Positions 1 to 8,954 of a stretch of DNA of 64,000 nt are shown here, in pieces (within the stretch, counting starts at the first letter, position 1; the number at the start of each line of letters is the position of its first letter). The notes below the pieces were generated by a model. The model worked only from the letters and a program-made list of their open reading frames with translations. It ran no database searches and was not told the origin of the DNA. The stretch is taken from positions 1 to 64,000 of the forward strand of contig NZ_JAMBOJ010000027.1 in the NCBI RefSeq assembly GCF_023715565.1. Direction: 5' to 3'. The DNA is from Cytobacillus firmus (lineage in GTDB: Bacteria > Bacillota > Bacilli > Bacillales > Cytobacillaceae). The position numbers and the translations under genes were made by a program.

Positions 1-182
1 CGGTAATCATGACGGCTAGCTGTTCGCTCATAAGGATATGTATTCAGATGATGATCACGTTCTTTTTCCATGAACTCATTTAATACCAGGACAATAGAAG
101 CCTTTATCACTGAGTCGATGTTTGAATTCATGACGGATTCTTTTAAATTGTCAAGATTTAGGTTAAACTGTAATTGAGTCAT
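1..182 (-). CDS. IS256-family transposase, N-terminal fragment (runs off the window)
   Basis: Reading leftward from the ATG at 180-182, the product begins MTQLQFNLNLDNLKESVMNS and continues with a stretch containing VLNEFMEKERD and YERTASRHDYR. This is the usual start of IS256-type (Mutator-like, DDE) transposases of Bacillaceae. Only the first 60 or so residues lie in the window, so the catalytic DDE residues cannot be seen. A good ribosome site (GGAGGAATTAATT) precedes the start. The terminal inverted repeat lies about 75 bases upstream at 256-281, as expected for this family. Whether the element is intact cannot be judged. Confidence 0.85.
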   Translation of the reverse strand, partial: MTQLQFNLNLDNLKESVMNSNIDSVIKASIVLVLNEFMEKERDHHLNTYPYERTASRHDY

Positions 183-255
183 AATTAATTCCTCCAACTT
201 GTTTTTCGTAGCTGATAACATTGTTGACCAAAGGAATTAATTTGACTCATTTTCT

Positions 256-281
256 TTTTACACAATTATATGGGCTTGACC
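256..281. repeat. IS256-type terminal inverted repeat
   Basis: Read on the minus strand this is GGTCAAGCCCATATAATTG followed by TGTAAAA. From memory it agrees closely with the published IS256 end (GATAAAGTCCGTATAATTG followed by TGTAAAA), including the invariant 3' half. It marks the left boundary of the element whose transposase starts at 182. The exact edge is uncertain by a few bases because the other end and the target duplication are outside the window. Confidence 0.75.
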
Positions 282-1681
282 GGTTCGCTATAGGCAAGTC
301 CAGTAAATGTGATGCCCACCGGCTCTCCTTCAGGGGTATACCCGGCCGGTACTGTAATGGATGGATATCCCGCTTTTGCAGGGATGCCTGCTCCATAGTT
401 ATTAGGGAACACAATGGCATCCAGATTATGTTTCTGCATTACATAGTCAATGCCCTGCTCCCCTGAAAAATAGATATCCTTCTCTAGTGCTGATATATAG
501 GCCATTTCGGTTAAATTTCCGCTTGTTTCCTCCGCTTCAATCAAAATGGATTGACCGTATTTCAAGCACATTTCGCTGTTCTTTTCATTAAATTCAATGA
601 CATCGGACAGGGTGCGAATATGTAGGTGCGGGGCGACAGTCCGCAGATAGGCATTCACATCCGCTTTAAATTCATAAGTGAGAACGTCATAGCTCCACTC
701 CGTTTTTGTGGAAGGAATCACTATTTCGTCGACCACCTCTGCCCCCAGTTCATTTAACCGGGCTACGGCTTGGTTCATTAAGGCGAGCTTTTCAGAACTT
801 AAGTAGTCAAAATAAGTCTCTCTGGCAATGCCGATTCGTGCGCCATGCAGTCCTTTTTCATCAAGGAAAGAGGTAAAATCCTTCCCTTGCAGATCCTGAT
901 TTGTCAGGGTAACCGGATCATTTTCATCAGAGACTGCCAGCACGTTTAATAATAATGCTGCATCCTTTACCGTTCTTGCCATTGGACCGGCAGTGTCCTG
1001 ACTATGGGCAATTGGAATAATCCCGGTTCGGCTGACAAGTCCGACTGTCGGCTTTATTCCAACGAGAGAATTCTGGCTGGCAGGGCTTAATATGGAACCT
1101 GATGTCTCCGTCCCAATGGCTGCGGCTGCAAAATTAGCGGCGACAGCAGCACCGGACCCTGCACTTGAACCTCCCACATCAAATTTTTCCGGCCCATAAG
1201 GGTTTAAGGTTTGTCCGCCCCGTGAGCTGTAACCGCTCGGCATCCCTTCAGTCATAAAATTGGCCCATTCTGTCATATTTGTTTTTCCTAAAATAACAGC
1301 TCCCGCTTTTCTTAATTGAGATGCCACAAAGGAATCATTTTGTGCACAGTGACCTTTCAAAGCAAGTGATCCGGCAGTTGTCTGCAATTTATCTCCTGTG
1401 TCGATATTATCCTTTAACAAAATGGGAATGCCATGAAGAGGGCTGCGCGGCCCCTTCTTTTCTCTTTCTGCATCAAGAGCAGCTGCAGTATGCAGTGCAT
1501 CAGGATTGACTTCTAAAACAGAATGAAGGTTTTTATCCATCTGTCCAATTCGGTTCATATATATTAATACAAGTTCTTGGGATGTAATCTCCCCACTTTG
1601 CATTTTTTCCTGCATTTCATCTATCGTGGCTTCAAGTAAAAAGTCATCATGAAATTTGTTTAGCCTTGGATTCTCCATCAT
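266..1681 (-). CDS. Amidase signature family protein, C-terminus cut off by IS256-type insertion
   Basis: A Ser-cisSer-Lys hydrolase of the amidase signature family (cytosolic amide hydrolysis; substrate unknown). The catalytic Lys sits in LLKDNIDT (about residue 90) and the Gly/Ser-rich signature GGSSAGSGAAVAAN follows around residues 170-185, then IGTETSGSI. The start ATGATGG is preceded by AAGGGG. The last residues read SEPVKPI and then stop; related proteins normally continue after SEPV with about 20 more residues (of the type LIKLAYAFEQ). The stop and the last codons come from the IS inverted repeat, so the gene has lost its end. The core catalytic region is complete, so activity is possible but doubtful. 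Confidence 0.8.
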   Translation of the reverse strand: MMENPRLNKFHDDFLLEATIDEMQEKMQSGEITSQELVLIYMNRIGQMDKNLHSVLEVNPDALHTAAALDAEREKKGPRSPLHGIPILLKDNIDTGDKLQTTAGSLALKGHCAQNDSFVASQLRKAGAVILGKTNMTEWANFMTEGMPSGYSSRGGQTLNPYGPEKFDVGGSSAGSGAAVAANFAAAAIGTETSGSILSPASQNSLVGIKPTVGLVSRTGIIPIAHSQDTAGPMARTVKDAALLLNVLAVSDENDPVTLTNQDLQGKDFTSFLDEKGLHGARIGIARETYFDYLSSEKLALMNQAVARLNELGAEVVDEIVIPSTKTEWSYDVLTYEFKADVNAYLRTVAPHLHIRTLSDVIEFNEKNSEMCLKYGQSILIEAEETSGNLTEMAYISALEKDIYFSGEQGIDYVMQKHNLDAIVFPNNYGAGIPAKAGYPSITVPAGYTPEGEPVGITFTGLAYSEPVKPI

Positions 1682-1754
1682 CGATTTCCCCTTATTCTTT
1701 AGTTAATAAAGTTCTACTAACTAATTCGCTTAGAAAAAGAGAAATACCTTTTTA

Positions 1755-1793
1755 TAAAAAAATGCCAGGCGCCAATGATATAGGTGCCCGGCA
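1755..1793 (-). terminator. Terminator of the yfmL gene, related to the REP-like palindromes
   Basis: On the minus strand TGCCGGGCACC, a short loop, GGCGCCTGGCA, then seven T. It lies just after the yfmL stop. Its arm ATATAGGTGCC resembles the arms of the palindromes at 57094, 62201 and 63503. Confidence 0.75.
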
Positions 1794-1801
1794 CTTGATT
1801 T

Positions 1802-2926
1802 TTATACGATTTGGCCGCCGCGCATCACTTTCTTTTCTGCAGTGAGGCCCAGTTCTCTTGCCATTTGTTTAAGTTCGCGTTCTTCTCTTTCAGTGACAAG
1901 AGAAATAACGGTTCCACCTGCGCCGAATCTTCCTGTTCTTCCAGAGCGGTGGACATATTGATTGATATCCTTCGGGAAGTCGAAATGTACGACATGTGTA
2001 ACTCCCTTGATGTCCAGCCCTCTTGCCGCAACATCTGTGGCAATCAGCATATTCGTATTGCCGTTGCGAAAGTTCTTGATGGCCTTCTGTCTGTCAAATT
2101 TGTTCAGGTCGCTGTGCAGAGTGCTTGAAGAGATATTTTTGAAATCAAGCTTTTCGGCCATTACGGTCAGGTTGCCGATATCTTTAACAAATACGAGTGC
2201 CTTAATGTCTTCAAGCCTTGAGATCTTTTCAAGCATTTTGATTTTGTCCCGCGCTTCTGCCACAAAATAAATATGATCCACATCTGCAGCCTGAATGGTT
2301 TCATCCTTCTCGACACGAATGACTTCGGCATCAGCTGTCAGTTCTTTCGCAAGCTGCTCAACAACCGGCGGCAGTGTCGCAGAAAACAGTAGGACCTGTC
2401 GTTCTTTAAGTGTAGATTTAACAATGTTTTGAACCGTCTGAGTGTGTTCCTTAACGAGAAGCTGATCACCTTCATCAAGTACAACGGTTTTGACTTCATG
2501 CATTTTCAGCTTTTTCTGTTTAATCAGCTCCATCACCCGTCCCGGCGTTCCTAAAGCAATATGCGGATGCTTTTTCAATTTTTCAAGCTGCCTTTTCACA
2601 TTGGCTCCGCCGATAAAAGAAGCTGCTTTAATTCCGCTTCCTTCTGCCCACTTTTGAATTTCCCCCAAAATTTGCATGATTAGCTCCTGGGAAGAGGCCA
2701 AAATAACAGCCTGGACGGCCTGTTTATCCGGGTCAATTTTTTCAAGGACCGGCAGAAGGTAAGCAAGTGTTTTGCCTGTTCCAGTCGGGGACTCGGCAAT
2801 AATATCTTTGCCTTCCAAAGCAGGAGGAACCGCCTCTGCCTGAATGGTCGTCGGCTGTACAAATGCAGCCTTTTTCCATGCTTCCTGGATAAACGGCTTC
2901 ATATCTTGAATCATAGATTGTGTCAT
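1802..2926 (-). CDS. yfmL: DEAD-box-type ATP-dependent RNA helicase, YfmL-like
   Basis: A minimal two-domain superfamily 2 RNA helicase of 374 aa with no long C-terminal extension, the size and layout of B. subtilis YfmL, which acts in large ribosomal subunit biogenesis. Visible motifs in order: Q motif (FVQPTTIQ, about 22-29), motif I AESPTGTGKT (about 44-53), GG, TPGR (motif Ib), DEGD in place of DEAD (motif II, in VLDEGDQ), SAT (motif III), and HRSGRTGRFG (motif VI). The third residue change in motif II is tolerated in YfmL relatives (DETD in B. subtilis, from memory). Monocistronic, with its own terminator; start ATG is preceded by AAAAGGAG. Confidence 0.88.
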   Translation of the reverse strand: MTQSMIQDMKPFIQEAWKKAAFVQPTTIQAEAVPPALEGKDIIAESPTGTGKTLAYLLPVLEKIDPDKQAVQAVILASSQELIMQILGEIQKWAEGSGIKAASFIGGANVKRQLEKLKKHPHIALGTPGRVMELIKQKKLKMHEVKTVVLDEGDQLLVKEHTQTVQNIVKSTLKERQVLLFSATLPPVVEQLAKELTADAEVIRVEKDETIQAADVDHIYFVAEARDKIKMLEKISRLEDIKALVFVKDIGNLTVMAEKLDFKNISSSTLHSDLNKFDRQKAIKNFRNGNTNMLIATDVAARGLDIKGVTHVVHFDFPKDINQYVHRSGRTGRFGAGGTVISLVTEREERELKQMARELGLTAEKKVMRGGQIV

Positions 2927-3097
2927 AAGAAACTCCTTTTTTATGTAAAATTAAACTTTTCTTCAGATTTATTTTCTAGCCTATAGTATAGCCGATTATT
3001 TAAGAAAAGAGTACCGGCATATTCAGCTGCTACCCTTACTCTCAATTTTTAACGCTAATGCTTCAACCGGGGGCTCCTCATTTGGCTTAATAGGCAG

Positions 3098-4417
3098 TTA
3101 TGAATAATTCCTATCTCCGCCCTCAGCCTTTTCCTTGAGTTCATTAGCAAGAACGGACAAATTTTCGGTTGAATGATTAATTTCCTGAATTGAGTGAACG
3201 ATGCTGTCGAGGTCCGTTTTGTTGCGGCCGAACATATCCAGATACTGTTCCATTTCCATTCTAACAGTAACAAGCCCGCCTTTTACCTGCTGAATCTGAG
3301 CTTGTGATTCTTTTGTTGAGAGATTCATGGAGTTCATAGTATCAACCAGCACGCTGATTTGATTGTCGCTTTTTTCAATTTGTTCCTTGATGTGACTGCT
3401 CATCTTCTTAGAGTTTTCTGCCAGTTTTCTCACTTCGGTTGCCACTACGGCAAATCCCCGGCCTTCATCACCCGCCCGGGCCGCCTCAATTGATGCATTC
3501 AGTGCCAGAAGATTAGTCTGATCGGCAATATCCTCAATCCCTTTTGTCATCGTGATAATTTGCTCCGAGATTCCCTTTAAAGCTTCAATTCCGCTTATAG
3601 ACTGCTCCACATCCAGAAGGACTTTATTGAAAGCATGAACCATCTCATCCATTTGTGTTTGGTTGAGGTTAGTCAGGCTCAGCAGATTTTTGCTGCTTTT
3701 TTGCGTTGTTTCGGTTTCACTGCGGATTTGATCAGCTTTCAAGCTTGTCTCATTAATCGAAGCTTCCGTTTGCTGTACCGAGGCTGCTACTTCCTGGCTG
3801 ATAGAATTTAATTCTTTCTGAAGATGTGCATTTGAAGCATTTAATTCATTGAGTTCATTCATTCTGGCCTGTAGATAATTTTCGACAACAAGCTGGGAAT
3901 CCAGATTAATGATATGTGTAAGAGCCAGCAATGCGTTTGTCAGCTTGTCAGGATCCTGGTGCAGTTCCGCTACGATCTTAGGCACCAATAATGTATTAAT
4001 GGCAGAATAGGTGGCCAGAAACCACTCAACTGGAAGACCAGCCCCGTTATGGGTATTTCCAATCCTCGTTCTCATCGCAAAGTATTCAGCATCCAGATTG
4101 CCGCTTAATAAGCTCTGGAAATATTGGACGTATACGCCATAGAGCCTATCCCTGCTTGTATTATTTTCAGCAATTCTCTTTAATGGCGACTGTTTATAAA
4201 GATGATCCAGAACTTTCTGGAGCAATTCATCCAGCAGTGGTGAAATCACCGGGTTCAGATCCTGAAGAGTGTCAAGATATTTTTTTGAAAAGCCCATATA
4301 CCACATTCGTTCATTAATACGCTGATCCTTTACTTTAACTGTTTCCTCTGATTCCGGAAAGTTCATTTCCGGCTGAAAAAATGAAGATGGATTCTTCTTT
4401 TTTAACTGAAATAGCAT
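3098..4417 (-). CDS. hemAT: HemAT-type heme-based aerotaxis transducer
   Basis: A soluble globin-coupled chemoreceptor that senses oxygen and signals to CheA/CheW. Residues 1-180 form the protoglobin sensor; the proximal heme ligand is His123 in THNGAGLP followed by EWF, the same number and setting as in B. subtilis HemAT. Residues 190-439 form a coiled-coil methyl-accepting domain with the tip sequence [18 protein letters not shown] and [14 protein letters not shown]. No membrane segment is present. At 439 aa it matches family length (about 430). A GGAGGG site precedes the ATG. It is transcribed alone; the upstream region has an AT-rich 11-bp tandem repeat. Confidence 0.93.
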   Translation of the reverse strand: MLFQLKKKNPSSFFQPEMNFPESEETVKVKDQRINERMWYMGFSKKYLDTLQDLNPVISPLLDELLQKVLDHLYKQSPLKRIAENNTSRDRLYGVYVQYFQSLLSGNLDAEYFAMRTRIGNTHNGAGLPVEWFLATYSAINTLLVPKIVAELHQDPDKLTNALLALTHIINLDSQLVVENYLQARMNELNELNASNAHLQKELNSISQEVAASVQQTEASINETSLKADQIRSETETTQKSSKNLLSLTNLNQTQMDEMVHAFNKVLLDVEQSISGIEALKGISEQIITMTKGIEDIADQTNLLALNASIEAARAGDEGRGFAVVATEVRKLAENSKKMSSHIKEQIEKSDNQISVLVDTMNSMNLSTKESQAQIQQVKGGLVTVRMEMEQYLDMFGRNKTDLDSIVHSIQEINHSTENLSVLANELKEKAEGGDRNYS

Positions 4418-4447
4418 AATAGTGTCCCTCCGGCTCTCTAACCAATT

Positions 4448-4477
4448 TGTATATATTTTGTATATATTATGTATATT
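4448..4477. repeat. Three tandem 11-bp AT-rich repeats upstream of hemAT
   Basis: TGTATATATT occurs at 4448-4457 and 4459-4468 and a shorter TGTATATT at 4470-4477, with a period of 11 bases, which is one helical turn. It lies 31 bases before the hemAT start. It could be an UP-type promoter element or a binding array; the sequence alone does not decide. Confidence 0.5.
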
Positions 4478-4535
4478 AAATAGGTAAATAGCAACTATTA
4501 ACTCTTTTTCAAATCAGGTCAATAGTCCTTAATAT

Positions 4536-4565
4536 AAAAAAAAAGATGCACATTAAATGTACATC
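4536..4565 (-). terminator. Terminator after the histidine kinase gene
   Basis: Minus strand: GATGTACATT, AATGTGCATC hairpin followed by nine T; it directly follows the kinase stop codon. Confidence 0.8.
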
Positions 4566-4575
4566 CCCTGTAAGT

Positions 4576-5817
4576 CTATAATTCTGCCTGCTGCTCTATA
4601 GGTAACATGAGGTTCACGATGGTGCCTTTTCCCACTTCACTCTCAAATAGGATCTCTGCCTTGTGTTCATCCATAATCTGCTTGGTAACCATTAGTCCTA
4701 AACCGGTTCCATCCGGCTTCGTTGTATAAAAGGGATCCCCGACCCGTTCCATACTTTTTGCATCTATCCCGCAGCCTTCATCTTTAATGCTGACCAACAC
4801 CTGCTCAGCCTCCGTCAACTTGGCAGAAATCACAATTGTACCGCCTTCTGTCATAGATTCCATCGCATTTTTGATCAGATTAATAAAAGCCTGCTTCAGC
4901 ATATGCTCATCACATTGAACTTTAGGAAGAGATTTCAGATTGTCTGTTTCAAAACGGATATTCTGATTTGCTGCCTGTTCTTTAATGATTGAGAGGACGT
5001 AGTGAATCACTGCACTCAGTTCAATTCTTTTAAACAAAGGCAGCCTAGGTTTACTCAGGATCATAAGGTCATCGGCAATCAAATTAATGCGGTCAATTTC
5101 ATCAACCATCATTTTATATCGATCTCTATCTTCAGGGTGCTTTTCCATCTGCAGCTGAGTAAACCCTCTTAATGCCGCTAAAGGATTTCTCACTTCGTGG
5201 CCCACTGCTGAAGCCATCTTTCCAACAGCAGCCAGCTTTTCCGTCTGGCGGAGTTCCTGGAAAACATGTGTAAGCGAGTGAATATATGAATGAAATCGGT
5301 TCAGCAGAACATAGGAAACACTCGAAAAAATGACCATAAGCACGATTGGCACCATTACCTTCTGGCTGCTCAACAATAATCCAGCCAAAAGATACTTCCC
5401 AATCATGCCTCCGGATACGATCCAAAAATAGCGCTTATTCACAAAAATTGGCGCAAATATAATAAATAATAGTTCTACTGCGCTTCCGCTCTGGAATTCC
5501 TTCGGCTCACCAAGATAGGTCAGCATGCTGTTACTAAAATCTATCAGAAAAAAACCTGCAAAAAATAAGTATTTAACCTGAAAAGGCCGTCCCATCCTGA
5601 TTAAATACAGCGCAAACGGCAAGAGTCCAATATTCGCGAGATAATACCCCCAGCCAAGTCCGCCCTTTGGGATCCCGGGATTTCCACCTGTATTGAGGGG
5701 AAACAGATAATAATAAAACAAATCATAAAGTACTAATATAATATAAAACAGCCAGATAAAAAGGGTGACTGCTTTTGTTTCTTCTTTTATCAGAGTATCT
5801 TGATTAAAGCCTTTCAT
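4576..5817 (-). CDS. Orphan membrane sensor histidine kinase (sporulation-kinase type)
   Basis: 413 aa. Residues 1-180 hold about six hydrophobic segments with no recognisable extracellular sensor domain. The dimerisation/phosphotransfer helix carries His207 in VGHEVRNPLAALRGFTQ, the wording seen in the Kin kinases that feed the Spo0F phosphorelay. The ATPase domain shows NLIKNAMES (N box), DEGCGI (G1), FYTTK and GTGLGLMV (G2). There is no response regulator next to it, which fits a phosphorelay kinase. The specific input is unknown; the Spo0A link is inference from family resemblance. Confidence 0.82.
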   Translation of the reverse strand: MKGFNQDTLIKEETKAVTLFIWLFYIILVLYDLFYYYLFPLNTGGNPGIPKGGLGWGYYLANIGLLPFALYLIRMGRPFQVKYLFFAGFFLIDFSNSMLTYLGEPKEFQSGSAVELLFIIFAPIFVNKRYFWIVSGGMIGKYLLAGLLLSSQKVMVPIVLMVIFSSVSYVLLNRFHSYIHSLTHVFQELRQTEKLAAVGKMASAVGHEVRNPLAALRGFTQLQMEKHPEDRDRYKMMVDEIDRINLIADDLMILSKPRLPLFKRIELSAVIHYVLSIIKEQAANQNIRFETDNLKSLPKVQCDEHMLKQAFINLIKNAMESMTEGGTIVISAKLTEAEQVLVSIKDEGCGIDAKSMERVGDPFYTTKPDGTGLGLMVTKQIMDEHKAEILFESEVGKGTIVNLMLPIEQQAEL

Positions 5818-5920
5818 TTTTTACAAGCTCCTTGGTTAATTCTAGTAATAATATGCCTTAAGCACTATTATATACGTTCGTGTCGAAATTTGTAAAATTA
5901 TGTTATATTCTTAAACTTCA

Positions 5921-5953
5921 AAAAACCGGCCAATGTATTTCCTGGCCAGTTTG
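5921..5953 (-). terminator. Terminator after the zinc alcohol dehydrogenase gene
   Basis: Minus strand AAACTGGCCA, ten-base loop, TGGCCGGTTT running into TTT. Confidence 0.78.
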
Positions 5954-5961
5954 TATAATAG

Positions 5962-7095
5962 CTAAGGTTTTAAGATGACTTTGATACAGTCATCTTCATG
6001 GTCATTAAAAAGCTTATATGCACGATCTGCTTCTTGGAGGGGAATCTGATGAGTAATGATCGACTTTGGATCAAATTCCTTGTTCTTGATTTTTTCGAAC
6101 AGCTCTGGCATGTAGTGCACAACAGGCGCTTGTCCCATTTTGAGGGTAACATTTCTCGAGAAGAATTCCTCCAGCGGGAACTTATTATATGTCAGCCCGT
6201 ACACACCTGACAGCTGGACGGTTCCAAATTTACGGACGGCTTTTGTCGCTATTTGAATTGGGCCAAGTGTTCCCCCCTGCAGCTTCAGCTTCTGTTCAAT
6301 TTTCTCCACTGCGGATTTCTTTCCATCCATGCCCACACAATCGATGACCACATCTGCTCCACCCTGGGTGATTTCTTTTAGATAAGCTCCCATGTCATCA
6401 TATTTCGTGAAGTCATAGACCTCCACATCATTAGTGAGTTTGGCATGGTTCAGACGGTAATCAAGGTGATCGACCGCTATTACCCGCTTAGCACCTTTCA
6501 TCCAGGCAAACTTCTGAGTCATTAACCCGATGGGGCCGCAGCCAAGGACGACTACTGTATCTCCCGCTTTTACACCTGAATGCTCCACACTCCAATAAGC
6601 TGTCGGCAGCACGTCCGATAAAAAGAGCAGTGACTCATCCTCCAGCTCGCATGATTCCGGTATGACAAAGGGCATGAAATTGCCAAATGGCACCTTCAAA
6701 AACTCTGCCTGGCCGCCAGGATGATTACCATATTTCTCGGTATAGCCAAAATAGCCTCCCGAATCGTTATGGGGGTTGGAATTATCACATTGGCTTTCCA
6801 TTTCATGCTGGCAGTAGAAGCAATGCCCGCATGACACATTAAATGGAATAACCACCCTGTCGCCTTTTTTTATACGTGTCACATCAGGGCCTGTCTCCTC
6901 AACGATTCCCATCGGTTCATGCCCGATAATATACCCGGGCCGCAATGGCATGTTTCCCTGATATAAATGAAGATCTGATCCGCAAATAGCTGTTGACGTG
7001 ATCCGTACAATCACATCATCCCTTTTCTCAAGTCTCGGATCATCCACATTTTTCACCTGAATATCTTTTGCTCCCTGGTAAGTTACGGCTCTCAT
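5962..7095 (-). CDS. Zinc-dependent alcohol/formaldehyde dehydrogenase family protein
   Basis: Medium-chain dehydrogenase of 377 aa. Catalytic zinc ligands are in CGSDLH (Cys38) and GHEPMG (His/Glu about 61-62); the structural zinc loop shows CGHCFYCQHEMESQC (about residues 90-104). The nucleotide fold signature is VVLGCGPIGLM (about 180-190). The long insert after the structural zinc (NPHNDSGGYFGY) and overall pattern resemble glutathione-independent formaldehyde dehydrogenase-like proteins, but substrate cannot be read from sequence. It is transcribed alone, with a clear terminator. Confidence 0.85.
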   Translation of the reverse strand: MRAVTYQGAKDIQVKNVDDPRLEKRDDVIVRITSTAICGSDLHLYQGNMPLRPGYIIGHEPMGIVEETGPDVTRIKKGDRVVIPFNVSCGHCFYCQHEMESQCDNSNPHNDSGGYFGYTEKYGNHPGGQAEFLKVPFGNFMPFVIPESCELEDESLLFLSDVLPTAYWSVEHSGVKAGDTVVVLGCGPIGLMTQKFAWMKGAKRVIAVDHLDYRLNHAKLTNDVEVYDFTKYDDMGAYLKEITQGGADVVIDCVGMDGKKSAVEKIEQKLKLQGGTLGPIQIATKAVRKFGTVQLSGVYGLTYNKFPLEEFFSRNVTLKMGQAPVVHYMPELFEKIKNKEFDPKSIITHQIPLQEADRAYKLFNDHEDDCIKVILKP

Positions 7096-7187
7096 GCTTC
7101 ACACTCCTTATATGACTTAGTAAGCTATACCCTCCGAACGGTTTTATTAACACCACTTATATCCATGATTTGTTAATTATTTTACTG

Positions 7188-7216
7188 AAAAAAAATGTCC
7201 GGCATCAGCCGGACAT
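7188..7216 (-). terminator. Terminator after the AGCS symporter gene
   Basis: Minus strand ATGTCCGGC, TGAT, GCCGGACAT followed by a run of T; perfect 9-bp stem. Confidence 0.9.
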
Positions 7217-7230
7217 CTCTTATCTTTCTA

Positions 7231-8688
7231 TTAAGATACTTTTTCTTCCTGGACTTTGTAGCCATCTTCCCAATACTCGGCGTTTTTGATGCCCAGTTTA
7301 GTAGAGTTAAAGACTGGATCAAGCCCCTGCTTTTTCTGTGCTTCATAGTCTTTAAGCGCAAGCAGTGCAGGTTTGGCAAGAATCAGAATGGCAATGAGAT
7401 TTAGCCATACCATTAAACCAAGACCCGCATCCCCGAGTGCCCATGCAAGGCCCGCTGTTTTGACTGCTCCATAGAAAGTTGATGCCAGCAAAACCACTTT
7501 CAATATATGAGTAGCAAGTTTAAGGTTTTTCCCTTTAATTAAATAAGTAACGTTTGTTTCTGCCATGTAGTAGTAAGCCATAATCGTTGTAAAAGCAAAG
7601 AAGAACAGGGATACAGCAACAAATCCTGCACCGAATCCCGGCAATACGGATTCAACAGCCGCCTGTGTATATCCTGGGCCAGCTTCTACACCGGGCAAAT
7701 GCTCAACAACGAATGTCTTGCCATCTGTGCCAACGGTATTGAACATACCAGTGAACAAAATCATGAATGCTGTTGCGGAACATACAAGCAAAGTATCAAT
7801 ATAAATAGAAAATGCCTGAACTAACCCCTGCTTTACAGGATGAGAAACCTCTGCTGCCGCTGCAGCATGGGCACCTGTACCCTGTCCGGCTTCATTTGAA
7901 TAAATTCCGCGCTTTACTCCCCATGCAATCGCGCTTCCTACAAGACCGCCAAAGATAGAGTCAGCAGCAAAAGCACTTCGGAATATTAAAGAAAATACTC
8001 CAGGCAATTCACCGACATTCATGCCAATAATGATTAGAGATACAATAATATATCCCACAGCCATGAAAGGAACAACATATTGGGCAACTGTTGCAATACG
8101 CTTTACTCCACCGAAAATAATTAAACCTAAGAGTGCAATGATAATAATGCCTGTTACACTTTTATTGATTCCAAATGCGTTTTCCATCCCTAAGGCAATA
8201 GAATTGGATTGAATACCAGGCATTAATAATGCCATTGCAAGCAAAGCAGAAATGGCAAAAAGCACGGCAAACCATTTAATTCCTATACCTTTTTCAATAT
8301 AAAATGCCGGACCCCCGCGATACAGCCCGTCTTTCTTTTCTTTGTAAATCTGGGCAAGCGTTGACTCGATAAATGCCGTAGCAGCTCCGATAAAAGCCAT
8401 AGCCCACATCCAGAATACAGCTCCAGGTCCTCCCATTGCGATTGCAGTTGCAGTACCTGCGATGTTACCAGTTCCTACACGGCCAGAAAGAGCAATAGAT
8501 AAGGCCTGAAATGAAGATACGCCCGATTCGGAACTTTTCCCCTTGAACATCAGCATAATCATGTCTTTAATATGTCTGACCTGCAAAAATCGAGTTAGGA
8601 TTGTAAATAGTAACCCTATTGCAAGACAGATGTAAATAACAGGTGTACTCCATAAAATACCGTTTAGCTGATTAATAAAAGCTTCCAA
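7231..8688 (-). CDS. Sodium:alanine/glycine symporter, AGCS family
   Basis: 485 aa integral membrane protein with about 11 hydrophobic segments. Family marks include GRVGTGNIAGTATAIAMGGPGAVFWMW (around residues 70-95, given here as the AGCS signature), the GLYRGGPAFYIEKG stretch, and SNEAGQGTGAHAAAAA around residue 265. Members take up alanine, glycine or glutamine with sodium. Length is normal for AlsT/GlnT-like proteins of bacilli; which amino acid it carries cannot be told. Single gene, terminator at 7188. Confidence 0.92.
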   Translation of the reverse strand: MEAFINQLNGILWSTPVIYICLAIGLLFTILTRFLQVRHIKDMIMLMFKGKSSESGVSSFQALSIALSGRVGTGNIAGTATAIAMGGPGAVFWMWAMAFIGAATAFIESTLAQIYKEKKDGLYRGGPAFYIEKGIGIKWFAVLFAISALLAMALLMPGIQSNSIALGMENAFGINKSVTGIIIIALLGLIIFGGVKRIATVAQYVVPFMAVGYIIVSLIIIGMNVGELPGVFSLIFRSAFAADSIFGGLVGSAIAWGVKRGIYSNEAGQGTGAHAAAAAEVSHPVKQGLVQAFSIYIDTLLVCSATAFMILFTGMFNTVGTDGKTFVVEHLPGVEAGPGYTQAAVESVLPGFGAGFVAVSLFFFAFTTIMAYYYMAETNVTYLIKGKNLKLATHILKVVLLASTFYGAVKTAGLAWALGDAGLGLMVWLNLIAILILAKPALLALKDYEAQKKQGLDPVFNSTKLGIKNAEYWEDGYKVQEEKVS

Positions 8689-8954
8689 ACAACTTCCCCC
8701 TTTTTAGTATATATTCTGAATCTTTTTCCTATTAGGAATTATAGAATAAATACTGTTATAAGACAATGTTTTTTTAACGGACTGTAGTAATAATGTCATA
8801 GAAATTTCTGGATTACCTGAATAAAGCGGTTTTCTTCATAGGTGAGAGGATATATATAAGTTAGAGTAATAGCATAACCCTTTCTATTTTTTGTCATTTT
8901 CGTTATTATATCTTTAGGGAAACGAAACGTTGACCGGAAAGAAGTGTTTCAAAA
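8689..8954. other. Divergent intergenic region between AGCS and MFS genes
   Basis: AT-rich 266-base spacer that must hold promoters for both divergent genes. I see no convincing operator, riboswitch or small gene in it. Confidence 0.4.

Noticed and set aside
4448-4477. CRISPR-like short repeats
   Set aside because: Units are 8-10 bases with one-base gaps and no spacers; no array anywhere in the window.
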